Shown: one piece after another, positions 41,001 through 47,388 of the stretch
Layout of the letters: each line of letters begins with the position of its first letter
Numbering within the stretch: position 1 is the first letter of the stretch
From: an uncultured Oscillospiraceae bacterium
GTDB taxonomy: Bacteria; Bacillota; Clostridia; Oscillospirales; Oscillospiraceae
NCBI GenBank assembly: GCA_910579595.1
Contig: CAJTVM010000010.1
Location: forward strand, 1-48,389
DNA: 48,389 nt
Direction: 5' to 3'
Made by a program: the position numbers and the translations under genes
The notes under the pieces: generated by a model
What the model was told of the DNA's origin: nothing
Seen by the model: the letters and a program-made list of their open reading frames with translations, nothing else
Databases searched by the model: none

Positions 41001-42327
41001 CTTTGAAATCCGGAAGATGGACGGCGGGTTGGTGGATACCATCACCACTGATTCCAATGGCCGGGTTCATCTGAACCTGGACGCCGGGGACTACTACGCT
41101 GTTGAAATTGAGGCGGGCGAAGGCTTCAAGATCGACACCACGCCTCACTACTTCACCGTACAGGATGGCAAAACCACCACCCTCACCGTGACCAATGAAG
41201 CATTCAGCGGCATCATCATTCACAAGGTCAATTCCGTCACCAAGGACGGCATTTATGGGGTGAAATTCCTGGTTTACGACCAGAATAAGAACCCCATCGG
41301 CGAGTATACCACCGATGACCAAGGCTACATCTACATCGACGACCTCACCGTACAGGGCAAGGGCCGGCTGTATATCCGCGAGCTGGAGGCCGCCCAGGGC
41401 TACGAACTGGACAAAGAATACAAGACCGTCTACGTCCAGCCGGGCAAGACCATCGAGATCGTGTGGGAGAACACCCCCATCACGGGCCAGTTCCAGATTC
41501 GCAAGTACGCCGCCGAGTACAATGAGGTTACGGGCACCCCGGCGGGCGCTCCCCTGAAGGGTGCGGTTTATGAGATCAGCGAGGCCCGGTCTGGGAAAGT
41601 GGTGGACTATATCACCACCGATGCCAGGGGCGTCGCCGCGTCCAAGCCTCTGCCTCTGGGCCGCTATAAGATCGTCGAGGTCACTGCGCCGGCCTACTGG
41701 CAGCTCAGCGGCACCACCTTTGACGAAACCTTGGAATATTCCGGCCAGATCATCAAGCTGTCCGACTATGACAAACCCGCGAATTTGGGTGTGACCATCA
41801 CCAAGCGGGGCAATGCCCAGGCGCTGGCGGGCAGCCAGATGCGGTATGACTTCACGGTGGCGAACACATCCAACGTGGCACTCTCCGAATTTTACTGGCA
41901 TGATCGGATTCCCACGGATGCCACCCGGGCCACGGTTCTGACCACCGGCACCTACAGCGCCCGCCTCAATTACCGGGTGCTGTATAAGACCAATTACCGC
42001 TCTGGCTACCAGGTGCTGGCCTCCAACCTGCTCACCAGCAGCAACTACTCCTTCAGTCTCAACGCCATCCCCATGCAGACAGGTGAGTATGTCACTGATG
42101 TCTATTTTGACTTCGGCAAGGTCCCCGTGGGCTTCCAGTCCACCACCAGCCCCACCCTGACGGTTCAGGTTCTCGGCTCCATCGCCAACAACTATCAGAT
42201 CGTCAACCGGGCCGACGTGGGCGGAAAATACCAGGGCACCTGGCAGACCGCCCAGGCCACTTGGCTCACCATCGTGCGTAAGCTGACGCCCACCTACGTT
42301 CCCACCCTGCCCAAGACGGGGTACTGA
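35065..42327 (+). CDS. Giant Cna-B repeat adhesin with thioester-like head and LPKTG end
   Basis: 2420 residues from TTG at 35065, where GGAGG is eight bases upstream (the ATG at 35050 overlaps that site). Signal peptide to SAFAAE (about 30). Residues about 60-275 look like a thioester adhesion domain, with Cys in RALCAYQKG and Gln in FMVAQAMSWYY as the likely bond pair. Twenty Cna-B/SpaA-like repeats follow, each about 90-120 residues and opening like LIVEKYDKVTKQPLAGAQFK, with Lys at the start and Glu in the E-x-x-A-P-x-G-Y stretch as isopeptide partners. A last, different beta domain (about 2255-2400) precedes PTLPKTGY-stop. Cell-to-cell attachment during mating is the likely role. The LPKTG lacks the usual hydrophobic helix and basic tail. 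Confidence 0.93.
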   Translation: MKHNIMKRALSLLLALVCVLGVLPLSAFAAEGLSSAPASITQKSSDYMKIGGKSVRYKAASSVINNVGLPYVFDEQVTVPGLDAPVRALCAYQKGTLGPAANGQRWNFQSEVENASLKVLLTYVYAHTYGNFTSAGNARGLEHWTQYWSDIWFMVAQAMSWYYEHGIIKDVTADREGFIEQASEEFVAAMKLYHDTYGQSSFIKDWSKIGTHSIIDSADGGKTGNSAYDYIKTGVDLVLDHPEYYYSYHLWLYDWDKSQPWKLVGQSGVPMQRLLIAVPDEAYEEPGVKLTVKKLEAGTNKPLGGVTFKVENTADPSAFSVTKTTGADGTLTLTEADGLTAGQYTITEEAAPEGYVAQTASQTVTVMPNGSVANTFTFYNEPTTTTTTPGTGSIRKVDSDNPTVGIPGAVIRITSVLLDDGGSFAGEFTTKDGGYILKEDLDFANLPTGSYIAEEITPPEGYILSSDVSKVKQPFVWDGEHDISLVFENSSKVKVQLKKVDEGGSPLAGCVFLVLRDGQVISTEETGADGAITVSNVTEGHYEFVEVSAPAGFDCDRSPVGVHVNAGDLQGEQTIVVTKMNHHKRSLTITKRNTETGDPVPGTSFHIRGINLGYENDVVTGADGTVTLSDMPSGCYEIEETDVPAPYILDTNNRKTVWIDAAKDQDVVADFVNSTKPGLRVVKKDQQTGEPLSDVQFRIREVNGGYNELHFTDKQGVISLEGMNPGSYTVQETKPKNGWVGDDTLHVVELEENKTTTLELNNLRKPDLFIKKVDSITGSPIQGVKFQVWRGSDDTKAGEYNDLGTFYTGANGEIHLARLETGWYRAKELESAPGYTIKQPDTQEIYLAAGKDFTLTFENTPKNAIIVEKYDSVTHEALAGCTFQLRYLAGTSGTGGTVIGQKVTGKNGVAMWTGLEPGSYIVEEVDPADGYSILNSSETVYLADSGEQSVITVTFNNAPDGMLLIRKVCATNPSVTLQNAEFKVMYSDGQLIGDANGIYRTDENGEILIGSLKPGKSVVVTEVRAPAGFILDTQSQTIQVKEGRTVSLTFKNQPKGALIIQKRDSQTNEVLPGAQFRITTAAGCEVGLDGVIGTSTLTSNGIFTTDSQGEIRITNLAPGAYVINEIKAPEGGYVIDTPSTNVVIGQGGDTQTVVIKNTRKGGLIVEKYDKVTKQPLAGAQFKIMMANGELTPDNEGLTSSNGLYTTDVNGQIVLSKLLPGTYVVSEERAPDNYRKDPTPQTVVVNAGDTQTVRFYDDPLCTLTILKRDAVTKKPLRGAEFLVKDSSGHVIGPNNGLYTTGTDGTVTVTGLAPNSTIVVSEGKAPKGYILDETPKNIVVRSGVANSLIFDNEPGTTLIIRKFIEGTENEPLSGVCFKVVDGSGAAVGPDDGVYYTDKAGEIVLEGIEPGTTVIAREVKTVEGFVMDGTPQDIKIVGGRVQQLTFWNKRAGTLVIQKKDKISGAMIPGAQFQLTYANGGYVDNDNGHLSSNGLYTTDDKGQIRISGITGTVVAKEVMAAPGYVIDQSTQVQTVTVNPLDTQTLTFLNEPLCSLTITKLDSVTGKPVPNTSFAVKDGNGNVLATCTTGKDGTATVTGLVPNSTVVVVETRVPSGYVLNTTPQTIIVKNGSNTLTGSTGTVTNPGSSAVTTPTNPGTGTGNGNDLTFENEPKQTLTIHKYIEGTANEPLAGVCFKVVDGSGAPVGPGDGTFYTDAKGEIVIEGLEPGSTITAQEVKTVDGFVLDGAPKSVKIKAGQGAPSLTFWNKRAGELIIRKLDKATGKPLAGVEFELTYAGGGYVDSANGHLSSNGLYTTDAHGEIHVSGITGTIVVKETRTIEGYTIDPATQTQTVKVNPQDTQTLTFYNAPKQTLTIQKYVDGTTDPIQGVTFLITDSSGQVVGPNNGEYITDRNGRIVLTDLTPGTTITAKETKTVGGYVLDTTPQNILIKSGVAQTLTFFNKAEGGLELIKVSASDKSQRIPNVTFEIRKMDGGLVDTITTDSNGRVHLNLDAGDYYAVEIEAGEGFKIDTTPHYFTVQDGKTTTLTVTNEAFSGIIIHKVNSVTKDGIYGVKFLVYDQNKNPIGEYTTDDQGYIYIDDLTVQGKGRLYIRELEAAQGYELDKEYKTVYVQPGKTIEIVWENTPITGQFQIRKYAAEYNEVTGTPAGAPLKGAVYEISEARSGKVVDYITTDARGVAASKPLPLGRYKIVEVTAPAYWQLSGTTFDETLEYSGQIIKLSDYDKPANLGVTITKRGNAQALAGSQMRYDFTVANTSNVALSEFYWHDRIPTDATRATVLTTGTYSARLNYRVLYKTNYRSGYQVLASNLLTSSNYSFSLNAIPMQTGEYVTDVYFDFGKVPVGFQSTTSPTLTVQVLGSIANNYQIVNRADVGGKYQGTWQTAQATWLTIVRKLTPTYVPTLPKTGY

Positions 42328-42330
42328 CAT

Positions 42331-42364
42331 AAAAAGCGGGCTGGCCTCTTTTGGGGCCAGCCCG
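42331..42364. terminator. Bidirectional terminator between adhesin and minus-strand cargo
   Basis: CGGGCTGGCC (42337-42346) pairs with GGCCAGCCCG (42355-42364). Five A at 42331-42335 give a T run on the minus strand, so it is a good terminator for the DUF4160-like gene and may also stop the adhesin transcript. Confidence 0.75.
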
Positions 42365-42380
42365 TCGGTTAATTCTGTCC

Positions 42381-42659
42381 TCAGCAATAAAAACGGGAGA
42401 AGCCAAAGTATGCCTGCCATTTTTGCAGCACTTCACCGCTCCGCGCCTCAATAATTTTCATGATGTTGTTCAGCGTTTTCGCGGGGATGCCTGAATTGTT
42501 GTGGCAAAGATAGCAGCGTCCCGCTTTTGTGATCCATATCTTTGTCGCGTTGGCAGAAGGCGCTCCCTGCGAGACGTGGACGTGAACAGGTTCCAGCGGA
42601 TCGTTTTCATTGGACCAGAAGTAGACCCAATAGGAGCCAATTTTAAAAACTTGCGGCAT
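42381..42659 (-). CDS. DUF4160-like small protein
   Basis: 92 residues with ATG at 42659 (a TTG two codons earlier is possible). FKIGSYWVYFWSNENDPLEP followed by VHVHVSQG is the DUF4160 signature of short proteins, often paired with a second small gene in toxin-antitoxin-like arrangements; a biochemical role is not established. The following part has a C-x2-C-H-N stretch and a helix KTLNNIMKIIEARSGEVLQK. It overlaps the upstream gene by 17 bases. Confidence 0.7.
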   Translation of the reverse strand: MPQVFKIGSYWVYFWSNENDPLEPVHVHVSQGAPSANATKIWITKAGRCYLCHNNSGIPAKTLNNIMKIIEARSGEVLQKWQAYFGFSRFYC

Positions 42660-42915
42660 CTTCAAATCCGCCTTCCTTGGAGAATTGCAAAATCAGGTGC
42701 GCGGTGGATTCAATGACCTCCTGAAAGCGGGAAATATCTGCCTTGGAAAATCCAACGATATCCTCCCAGCGGTAGTCTGGCAGATAGCACGCCGCATGGT
42801 GGAAGCAGTCTTTTTCATCTGGCTTTTCCATGTAGACCTCTACTGTCCCATCCGGCCGCATCTCAGAATGGACGATCTCCGTTCCATCATCCAGCGTCAA
42901 AAATGGATACATCAT
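42643..42915 (-). CDS. Partner of the DUF4160-like gene, unrecognised
   Basis: 90 residues from ATG at 42915; the frame also reaches a TTG-type start at 42948. Soluble: a beta part (FLTLDDGTEIVHSEMRPDGT, VEVYMEKPDE) and a C-terminal helix (ISRFQEVIESTAHLILQFSK). The overlap with the DUF4160-like gene shows joint translation. The pair resembles DUF4160/DUF2442-type couples in layout, but I cannot place this member in a family. Confidence 0.6.
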   Translation of the reverse strand: MMYPFLTLDDGTEIVHSEMRPDGTVEVYMEKPDEKDCFHHAACYLPDYRWEDIVGFSKADISRFQEVIESTAHLILQFSKEGGFEDAASF

Positions 42916-43004
42916 AAAACAACCAGCACCTTTCCGCAGAGAAAACATTTTGAATGTCTGTCCTCATTATAGCAGGGGCAGCTTGCTTTGGCAATAGGAG
43001 ATGA

Positions 43005-43178
43005 TTTTCCATAGAACCCACATACCCCGCACTGAACCGCGCCGCGTTCCTCATTGAGCGTGCTTCTGTGCCCAGATACTATCCAGCTTACTGCGCCGAG
43101 ACCGCCCAGTTGCTGGCTATGCTGGAGGCGGCGCGGCAGAAAAACAGCGAAAATTCCCCCGCCCCTAAATCTTCTTGA
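43005..43178 (+). pseudogene. Remnant of a small plus-strand gene
   Basis: An open frame after a TGA at 43002 reads IEPTYPALNRAAFLIERAS, YYPAYCAETAQLLAMLEAAR and stops at 43178. It has protein-like composition and an amphipathic helix but no usable start codon or ribosome site, so it looks like a decayed or 5'-truncated gene. It overlaps the end of the MmcQ gene on the other strand. Family not recognised. Confidence 0.4.
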
Positions 43179-43539
43179 TTTTCGGAGCCACGCTGTCATA
43201 GCTCAGTTCCAACAGCGGGAAGATCTGTTCGTCCGGCACGGTCTCGTTCAGCAGCACGGAGATCCAGGAGCTCTTGCTCATGTGGTACGCGGGGCGGAAC
43301 CCCTCCTGGGCCAGCAGGGATTCCACCAGCACCGGGCCGCATTTCAAATCCATCACGTCGGCGGTGCCGTCCCCAGGGAGGTCAAGGCTTTTCCTCGCCA
43401 CGTCCATGATGATGGCAAACCACTTCCGGCTGGCGGGCTGGCGGAACACGGCGTAATTGGGATACCGTGTCCAGAGATATTCCGGCTCTACCGCGTATCT
43501 GTCCTGGATGTATTGCGCTATCCGATCCCGCTGTGTCAT
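43165..43539 (-). CDS. MmcQ/YjbR-family protein
   Basis: 124 residues, near the family's usual 115-125. Typical marks: EPEYLWTRYPNYAVFRQPAS, KWFAIIMDVARKSLDL, VMDLKCGPVLVESLLAQEGF and AYHMSKSSWISVLLNETVPD. The fold resembles a double-wing DNA-binding domain; the biological role is not settled. The gene lies downstream of the interrupted GNAT gene on the same strand, separated by 33 bases from that gene's original end, so they probably formed one cargo transcript before the IS landed. Confidence 0.88.
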   Translation of the reverse strand: MTQRDRIAQYIQDRYAVEPEYLWTRYPNYAVFRQPASRKWFAIIMDVARKSLDLPGDGTADVMDLKCGPVLVESLLAQEGFRPAYHMSKSSWISVLLNETVPDEQIFPLLELSYDSVAPKIKKI

Positions 43540-43572
43540 ATGGACACCCCCGTTTGAAAGTCCCCTGTCTCG

Positions 43573-43633
43573 TCAGGCATCCCCATCCTCCACGGAGGAG
43601 TGACTCATAATATAAAACTCCTCTTGGCTGGGC
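43573..43633 (-). pseudogene. Severed 3' end of the GNAT gene
   Basis: Reading the minus strand across the target duplication, the original acetyltransferase frame continues LPSQEEFYIMSHSSVEDGDA and stops at 43573-43575. This piece is now separated from the rest of the gene by the IS element. Confidence 0.8.
43623..43633 (+). repeat. Left target-site duplication of the IS
   Basis: CTTGGCTGGGC, 11 bases, repeated exactly at 45115-45125 directly outside the right inverted repeat. Length fits IS4-family insertions. Confidence 0.9.
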
Positions 43634-45114
43634 CAATGCCATTAAGTTAACCAGAAATAACCAAATAGCGGCGATGTGGGAGGAGGGTTATCGGGAGGGA
43701 ACATACATGGGGGAAATACGATTATCGGCAATGATGGGACGTGGGAAGCTGCGGTCTGGCCGGCAGGGCAGAAGCTTTCGCTCCAAGAGGGGCAGTACGT
43801 CAAGAAACCAGCCCCGCAAAGTTTGGCAGCAGAGATAAACCGCATCAGAGAAATTGACGCGGCGTTTATATTTGGAACTGCCCCGTGTGGTATCCACCTC
43901 CCAGGCAGCGGCCTTTGTAAAGTTGAAGATGAGGAAGGCAGAAAATATCTCCTGAAGGATCAGTTCGGGCCGCTTGGAATGGAGGTGAACCATGCCCACG
44001 GTATACTTTAGCTGCCGGAAAGAGGTTTCAACTCCCCAGCGTCTGGCATAAAGACGCCGAAGCACCGCCGGAGGGAATTGGGTCTGGTTCAAATTAGTAA
44101 TGAAGGTCTCCATACTCCCGTCCTTCAGCCTCAAACGCACAATTCTGGCAGAAAACGGATAGAAACCGGCGCTGCCAGGTTCCAAGTAATCAAAGGGCAC
44201 GTTGTTCGGGAGACGGCAGTACGCTTTCGGTATGGGGATGCCCCGCTGCTCCAGCTGCCGCTTGGTCAGCCGTCCCAAGGTGATACGCACTGGTAGGTCG
44301 AATTCGGGCTGGTCGGGCAGCGTGACCCCGTAAGCGTATGTCCGGTTCCGATCCTTGAGGCGGATCAGATACTTCCAGCCGGCTTGCTCCAAATGGGCGA
44401 AATTGTTGTACGCCTCATAACCCCGGTCAGCCAGCAGGATCACAGGCTCCAATCCCACAGAACGACCCGCCATTTCGCATAAGGCCGCGTCCTCGCTTTT
44501 GGTGTGCTCCTTCTGCACCAGCACGTCGGTATAAATCCCGTTTTCCAGGTCGAACAGCGCGTTGATATGGTACAGGTTCCAGCCATGCTGCCGCTGTGTG
44601 CCGGGCCGGTAGGCCTCTGGATCTTCGGGATACGACGTGGACTTTAGGGAAGTGCCGTCAACGGCCAGCAAGCGGTAGCCTTGAAAATTTTTCCCCGCGG
44701 TCAAGGAGTCGGTAAAACGGTGAAACAAGTCCTCAAACGCCTGAGGCAGCAGCTTTTTCCGCTGCTGGACAAAAGCGGACGCCGATGGAGTGCCGATCCC
44801 GTTCTGAAAGTATCCCAGCAGCCCCTTCCACATACTTTTTTCATCCATGGTTAGGATGAGACTGATCAGCGTGGGCAGCGTCAGCGACCGCCGCCGGGTA
44901 AAGTCCTTGCCCGGGTTCTTTGCGTACCGCTCCGGGTGCTCCCCCATTGCTCCGATCATGGATAACAGTCTTTCCTTCAATGCTCCGCCTGTGTTCTTCA
45001 TTTGTGCGCCCCCTGAAAATCAATCTCGTTTTCAGGGCCTTGCCGCACATTTTTCTTTTGTCAAGTGCTTTTTTGACTTTTTCTTGGAAGTATCTGGTTA
45101 ACTTAATGGCATTG
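43634..45114 (-). mobile_element. Complete IS4-family insertion sequence, 1481 bp
   Basis: Perfect 22-bp terminal inverted repeats at 43634-43655 (begins CAATGCCATTAAG) and 45093-45114 (ends CTTAATGGCATTG), flanked by 11-bp direct repeats. It contains one transposase gene and nothing else. Perfect ends, an intact gene and an exact duplication indicate a recent insertion. Confidence 0.93.
43688..45001 (-). CDS. IS4-family DDE transposase
   Basis: 437 residues. DDE residues: Asp in LLAVDGTSLK, Asp in ILLADRGYEAYN and Glu in the IS4 signature YARRWGVETSFRQLK (Y-x2-R-x3-E-x6-K). The N-terminal helical part has the SASAFVQQRKKLLPQAF stretch common in this family. The enzyme cuts and pastes the element through its 22-bp ends. 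The frame is uninterrupted. No ribosome site stronger than GGGGGC is visible before the ATG, in line with low transposase levels. Confidence 0.95.
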   Translation of the reverse strand: MKNTGGALKERLLSMIGAMGEHPERYAKNPGKDFTRRRSLTLPTLISLILTMDEKSMWKGLLGYFQNGIGTPSASAFVQQRKKLLPQAFEDLFHRFTDSLTAGKNFQGYRLLAVDGTSLKSTSYPEDPEAYRPGTQRQHGWNLYHINALFDLENGIYTDVLVQKEHTKSEDAALCEMAGRSVGLEPVILLADRGYEAYNNFAHLEQAGWKYLIRLKDRNRTYAYGVTLPDQPEFDLPVRITLGRLTKRQLEQRGIPIPKAYCRLPNNVPFDYLEPGSAGFYPFSARIVRLRLKDGSMETFITNLNQTQFPPAVLRRLYARRWGVETSFRQLKYTVGMVHLHSKRPELILQEIFSAFLIFNFTKAAAWEVDTTRGSSKYKRRVNFSDAVYLCCQTLRGWFLDVLPLLERKLLPCRPDRSFPRPIIADNRISPMYVPSR

Positions 45115-45712
45115 CTTGGCTGGGCAGGTATTTTCGCTCCATGGGCTCCAAGGTGTCGTCGTAGCGTCGGGCCTCCTCCTCGTCGATGGCCATGACGGGG
45201 CTGTCCCGGTATACCCATCTTCTGCCGTCCAGCGCACCCTCTTTGAGTTCCTTCACCATCATGGCCGAGGGGAATTTGCCGTTCTCCAGGCACACGTTGA
45301 ACTTCTTACAGCTTTTGAAGCCCCGGCCCACGTAGTTGACAGGGCTGCCGAAAATGACGATGACCTCCCAGCCCAGCTCCGCCGCCCGCCGGAAGGAGTG
45401 CTCCAGTAGCCGTTTCCCATATCCCTTCCGCTGATGCTCCGGGGTGATGGACACCGGCCCGAAGGTGAGGATGTCCTTGACCGCCCCGGCCTCATCGGTA
45501 AGGGTAGCCCTGGTATACATCACATTCCCGATCACCTGCCCGTCCAGCTCGGCCACGAAGTCCAGTTCTGGAATGAAGTCCGGATGGTCCCGCATGATGT
45601 GGACCAAGTGGTGCTCCCCGCAGCCGGGGACATAGAGGTTGTAGAAAGCCCGGCGGGTGATCTCCTCCACGATCTGGCGGTCTGCCTGAGTCTCGTTCCT
45701 GATGGTCAGCAT
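45098..45712 (-). CDS. GNAT acetyltransferase with C-terminus replaced by IS sequence
   Basis: 204 residues. GNAT marks: LTIRNETQADRQIVEEITRR, FVAELDGQVIGNVMYTRAT, FGPVSITPEHQRKGYGKRLL (acetyl-CoA loop Q-R-x-G-Y-G-K) and VIVIFGSPVNYVGRGFK. The last five residues AMPLS and the stop come from the IS end; the original 3' end with 15 or so other residues lies at 43573-43633. The fold ends before that point, so the protein may still be active. Substrate unknown (GNAT proteins acetylate amines or proteins). GGAGGAC precedes the ATG. Confidence 0.9.
   Translation of the reverse strand: MLTIRNETQADRQIVEEITRRAFYNLYVPGCGEHHLVHIMRDHPDFIPELDFVAELDGQVIGNVMYTRATLTDEAGAVKDILTFGPVSITPEHQRKGYGKRLLEHSFRRAAELGWEVIVIFGSPVNYVGRGFKSCKKFNVCLENGKFPSAMMVKELKEGALDGRRWVYRDSPVMAIDEEEARRYDDTLEPMERKYLPSQAMPLS
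45115..45125 (+). repeat. Right target-site duplication of the IS
   Basis: CTTGGCTGGGC, identical to 43623-43633. Confidence 0.9.
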
Positions 45713-45778
45713 AAAATGTCCTCCGTTTTGTTTTCCGTGATTTTACCATAAACTATCACCAAAGTCGAGGTGTCTGAT

Positions 45779-47131
45779 TTGAAAGACAATGAAAAAAGCG
45801 GCCTGGCGCATGCCGCCAGCGCCGCCCATACCGTACACAGCGCCCTCAAAACCGGCAAGGCCATCTCCGCCGCGGCCAAAGGCGCGGCCGTAGGCGGGCC
45901 CTACGGGGCGGCGGCGGGACTGGCGCTGGCAGCGGGCCAGCATGGGAAAAAGTTGCTGGCGGCGGCGATTGTCCTCCTGATGCTCCCGGTGCTGTTCATC
46001 CTGATGCTACCGGGGCTCATCTTCGGCGGGCTGACCAGCAGCGGTGCGCCCGGCCAGCCCGTCCTCAACGACGGCAACGCCATCACCGCGCACATGGACA
46101 GCATCACCGCCGCCATTGATGAGATCCTGGCCGAGGGTGTGGAGGACGCCAAAGCCCGGGCCGCCCAGGACTTCGCCGTCACAGGTGGGGACAACTACGA
46201 GGTTGTCCAGCCCTTTACCGTTGCCAGCAACACCAACTCCTTCATCGGCCAATACTGCGCGGCAAAGGAGCAGAACTGGGAAGAAATCTCCCTGGAGAAC
46301 TTGAAGCAGCTCCTGCGGAACGGAAAGACCCATCTGTATTCCTTTACCCGCGCCAGCGAGACCCGGACGGTGGAGGCGGACGACCCGGACACCCCGGACG
46401 TGGTGGAAACGAAACAGGAAACGTGGTATATCTACACCCTGATCTACAACGGGGAGGCGTATTTTGCCGATCAGGTTTTCCACCTGACGGACGATCAAAA
46501 GGCGCTGGCCGGGGACTATGCCCAGAACTTGAGCCTGTTCCTCAGCGACGGCTCCATCCAGTACACCGAATACAGCGGCGGCACCATTGCCGCCCTGGGC
46601 GACGTCCGCTTCACCGACGGGGCCACGGAGGTGGTCTACTTCAACCAGCTGGATCAGCGGTATGCCAACCAGCCCTACGGCACGGACAACATCGGCGGCT
46701 ACGGCTGCGGGCCCACCTCCATGGCCATCGTGGTGTCCTCCCTGACGGATGAGATCGTGGATCCGATTGCCATGGCAAAATGGGCCTACGAAAACGGCGG
46801 CTGGTGCAAGGGCCAGGGTTCCTACCACTCGCTGATCCCCAACGCAGCCAAGGCGTGGGGGCTGAATGTGGAGGGGTGCAGGGCCAGCGAGCCCCAGCGT
46901 ATTTTGGACGCACTCAGCAGCGGCAAGCTGGTGGTAGCAATCATGTCCCCGGGGCATTTCACCACCGGGGGACATTTCATCGTGCTTCGGGGCGTAAAGG
47001 ACGGAAAGATCTTGGTGGCTGACCCGGCCAGCACCTCCCGCAGTCAGAAGGCGTGGGATTTATCCATCATCCTCAACGAGGCCGGGAAACGGGCTGGGGC
47101 GGGCGGGCCGTTCTGGATAATAGGATTATGA
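45779..47131 (+). CDS. Membrane-anchored C39-like peptidase (CD1108-type mobile-element protein)
   Basis: 450 residues from TTG at 45779, six bases after GAGGTG; a GTG at 45770 would overlap that site. A Gly/Ala-rich cytoplasmic start (KTGKAISAAAKGAAVGGPYG) leads into one membrane helix (about 56-78: LLAAAIVLLMLPVLFILMLP). Next is an exported region of about 220 residues. From about 285 a C39-like papain fold: Cys in GYGCGPTSMA (about 309), His in GGHFIVLRG (about 398) and Asp in VADPAS (about 416). N-terminus and place agree with the CD1108 family of clostridial ICEs, which act as wall-opening enzymes of the mating channel. Cleavage of peptide bonds in peptidoglycan or of a partner protein is inferred. 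Confidence 0.82.
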   Translation: MKDNEKSGLAHAASAAHTVHSALKTGKAISAAAKGAAVGGPYGAAAGLALAAGQHGKKLLAAAIVLLMLPVLFILMLPGLIFGGLTSSGAPGQPVLNDGNAITAHMDSITAAIDEILAEGVEDAKARAAQDFAVTGGDNYEVVQPFTVASNTNSFIGQYCAAKEQNWEEISLENLKQLLRNGKTHLYSFTRASETRTVEADDPDTPDVVETKQETWYIYTLIYNGEAYFADQVFHLTDDQKALAGDYAQNLSLFLSDGSIQYTEYSGGTIAALGDVRFTDGATEVVYFNQLDQRYANQPYGTDNIGGYGCGPTSMAIVVSSLTDEIVDPIAMAKWAYENGGWCKGQGSYHSLIPNAAKAWGLNVEGCRASEPQRILDALSSGKLVVAIMSPGHFTTGGHFIVLRGVKDGKILVADPASTSRSQKAWDLSIILNEAGKRAGAGGPFWIIGL

Positions 47132-47137
47132 GAAGCA

Positions 47138-47169
47138 GAAGCCGTCCCGCAACGAAGTGGGACGGCTTC
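47138..47169 (+). terminator. Hairpin after the C39-like peptidase gene
   Basis: GAAGCCGTCCC (47138-47148) pairs with GGGACGGCTTC (47159-47169), 10-base loop; CAAGGTTTTG follows, a modest T run. It separates convergent genes. The remaining gap to 47388 holds a minus-strand frame I do not trust. Confidence 0.6.
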
Positions 47170-47388
47170 CAAGGTTTTGATTGTTAGAATCGAGTTGCCT
47201 ACCGTTCAAGTTTACTGCCGCTTTCATGCGATAGGGAATTACCCAGCCATTGTTTTGCCTGACTCGCGGTTGCATACAACACGAAAACGCTTGCGTAATT
47301 TCTACTGTGATTGCATTTGGATGTGTGACTACATGCGCCTTTATATCATCTGGCAGAGTGCTTTTATGTGTAAATCCCAGTTCTTTTT

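Noticed and set aside
35930..41800. DNA tandem repeats of the adhesin as a non-coding repeat array
   Set aside because: They are fully explained by Cna-B protein repeats in one uninterrupted frame with diverged DNA.
34885..42420. Minus-strand open frame of 2511 codons opposite the adhesin gene
   Set aside because: It mirrors the G+C-rich, codon-biased Cna-B gene; its translation is Gly/Val/His/Asp-rich without domains or ribosome site, and the plus-strand protein is fully explained by known repeats.
42381..42915. Definite toxin-antitoxin system
   Set aside because: The gene overlap and DUF4160-like fold only suggest it; the partner is not recognised and no toxin active site is visible.
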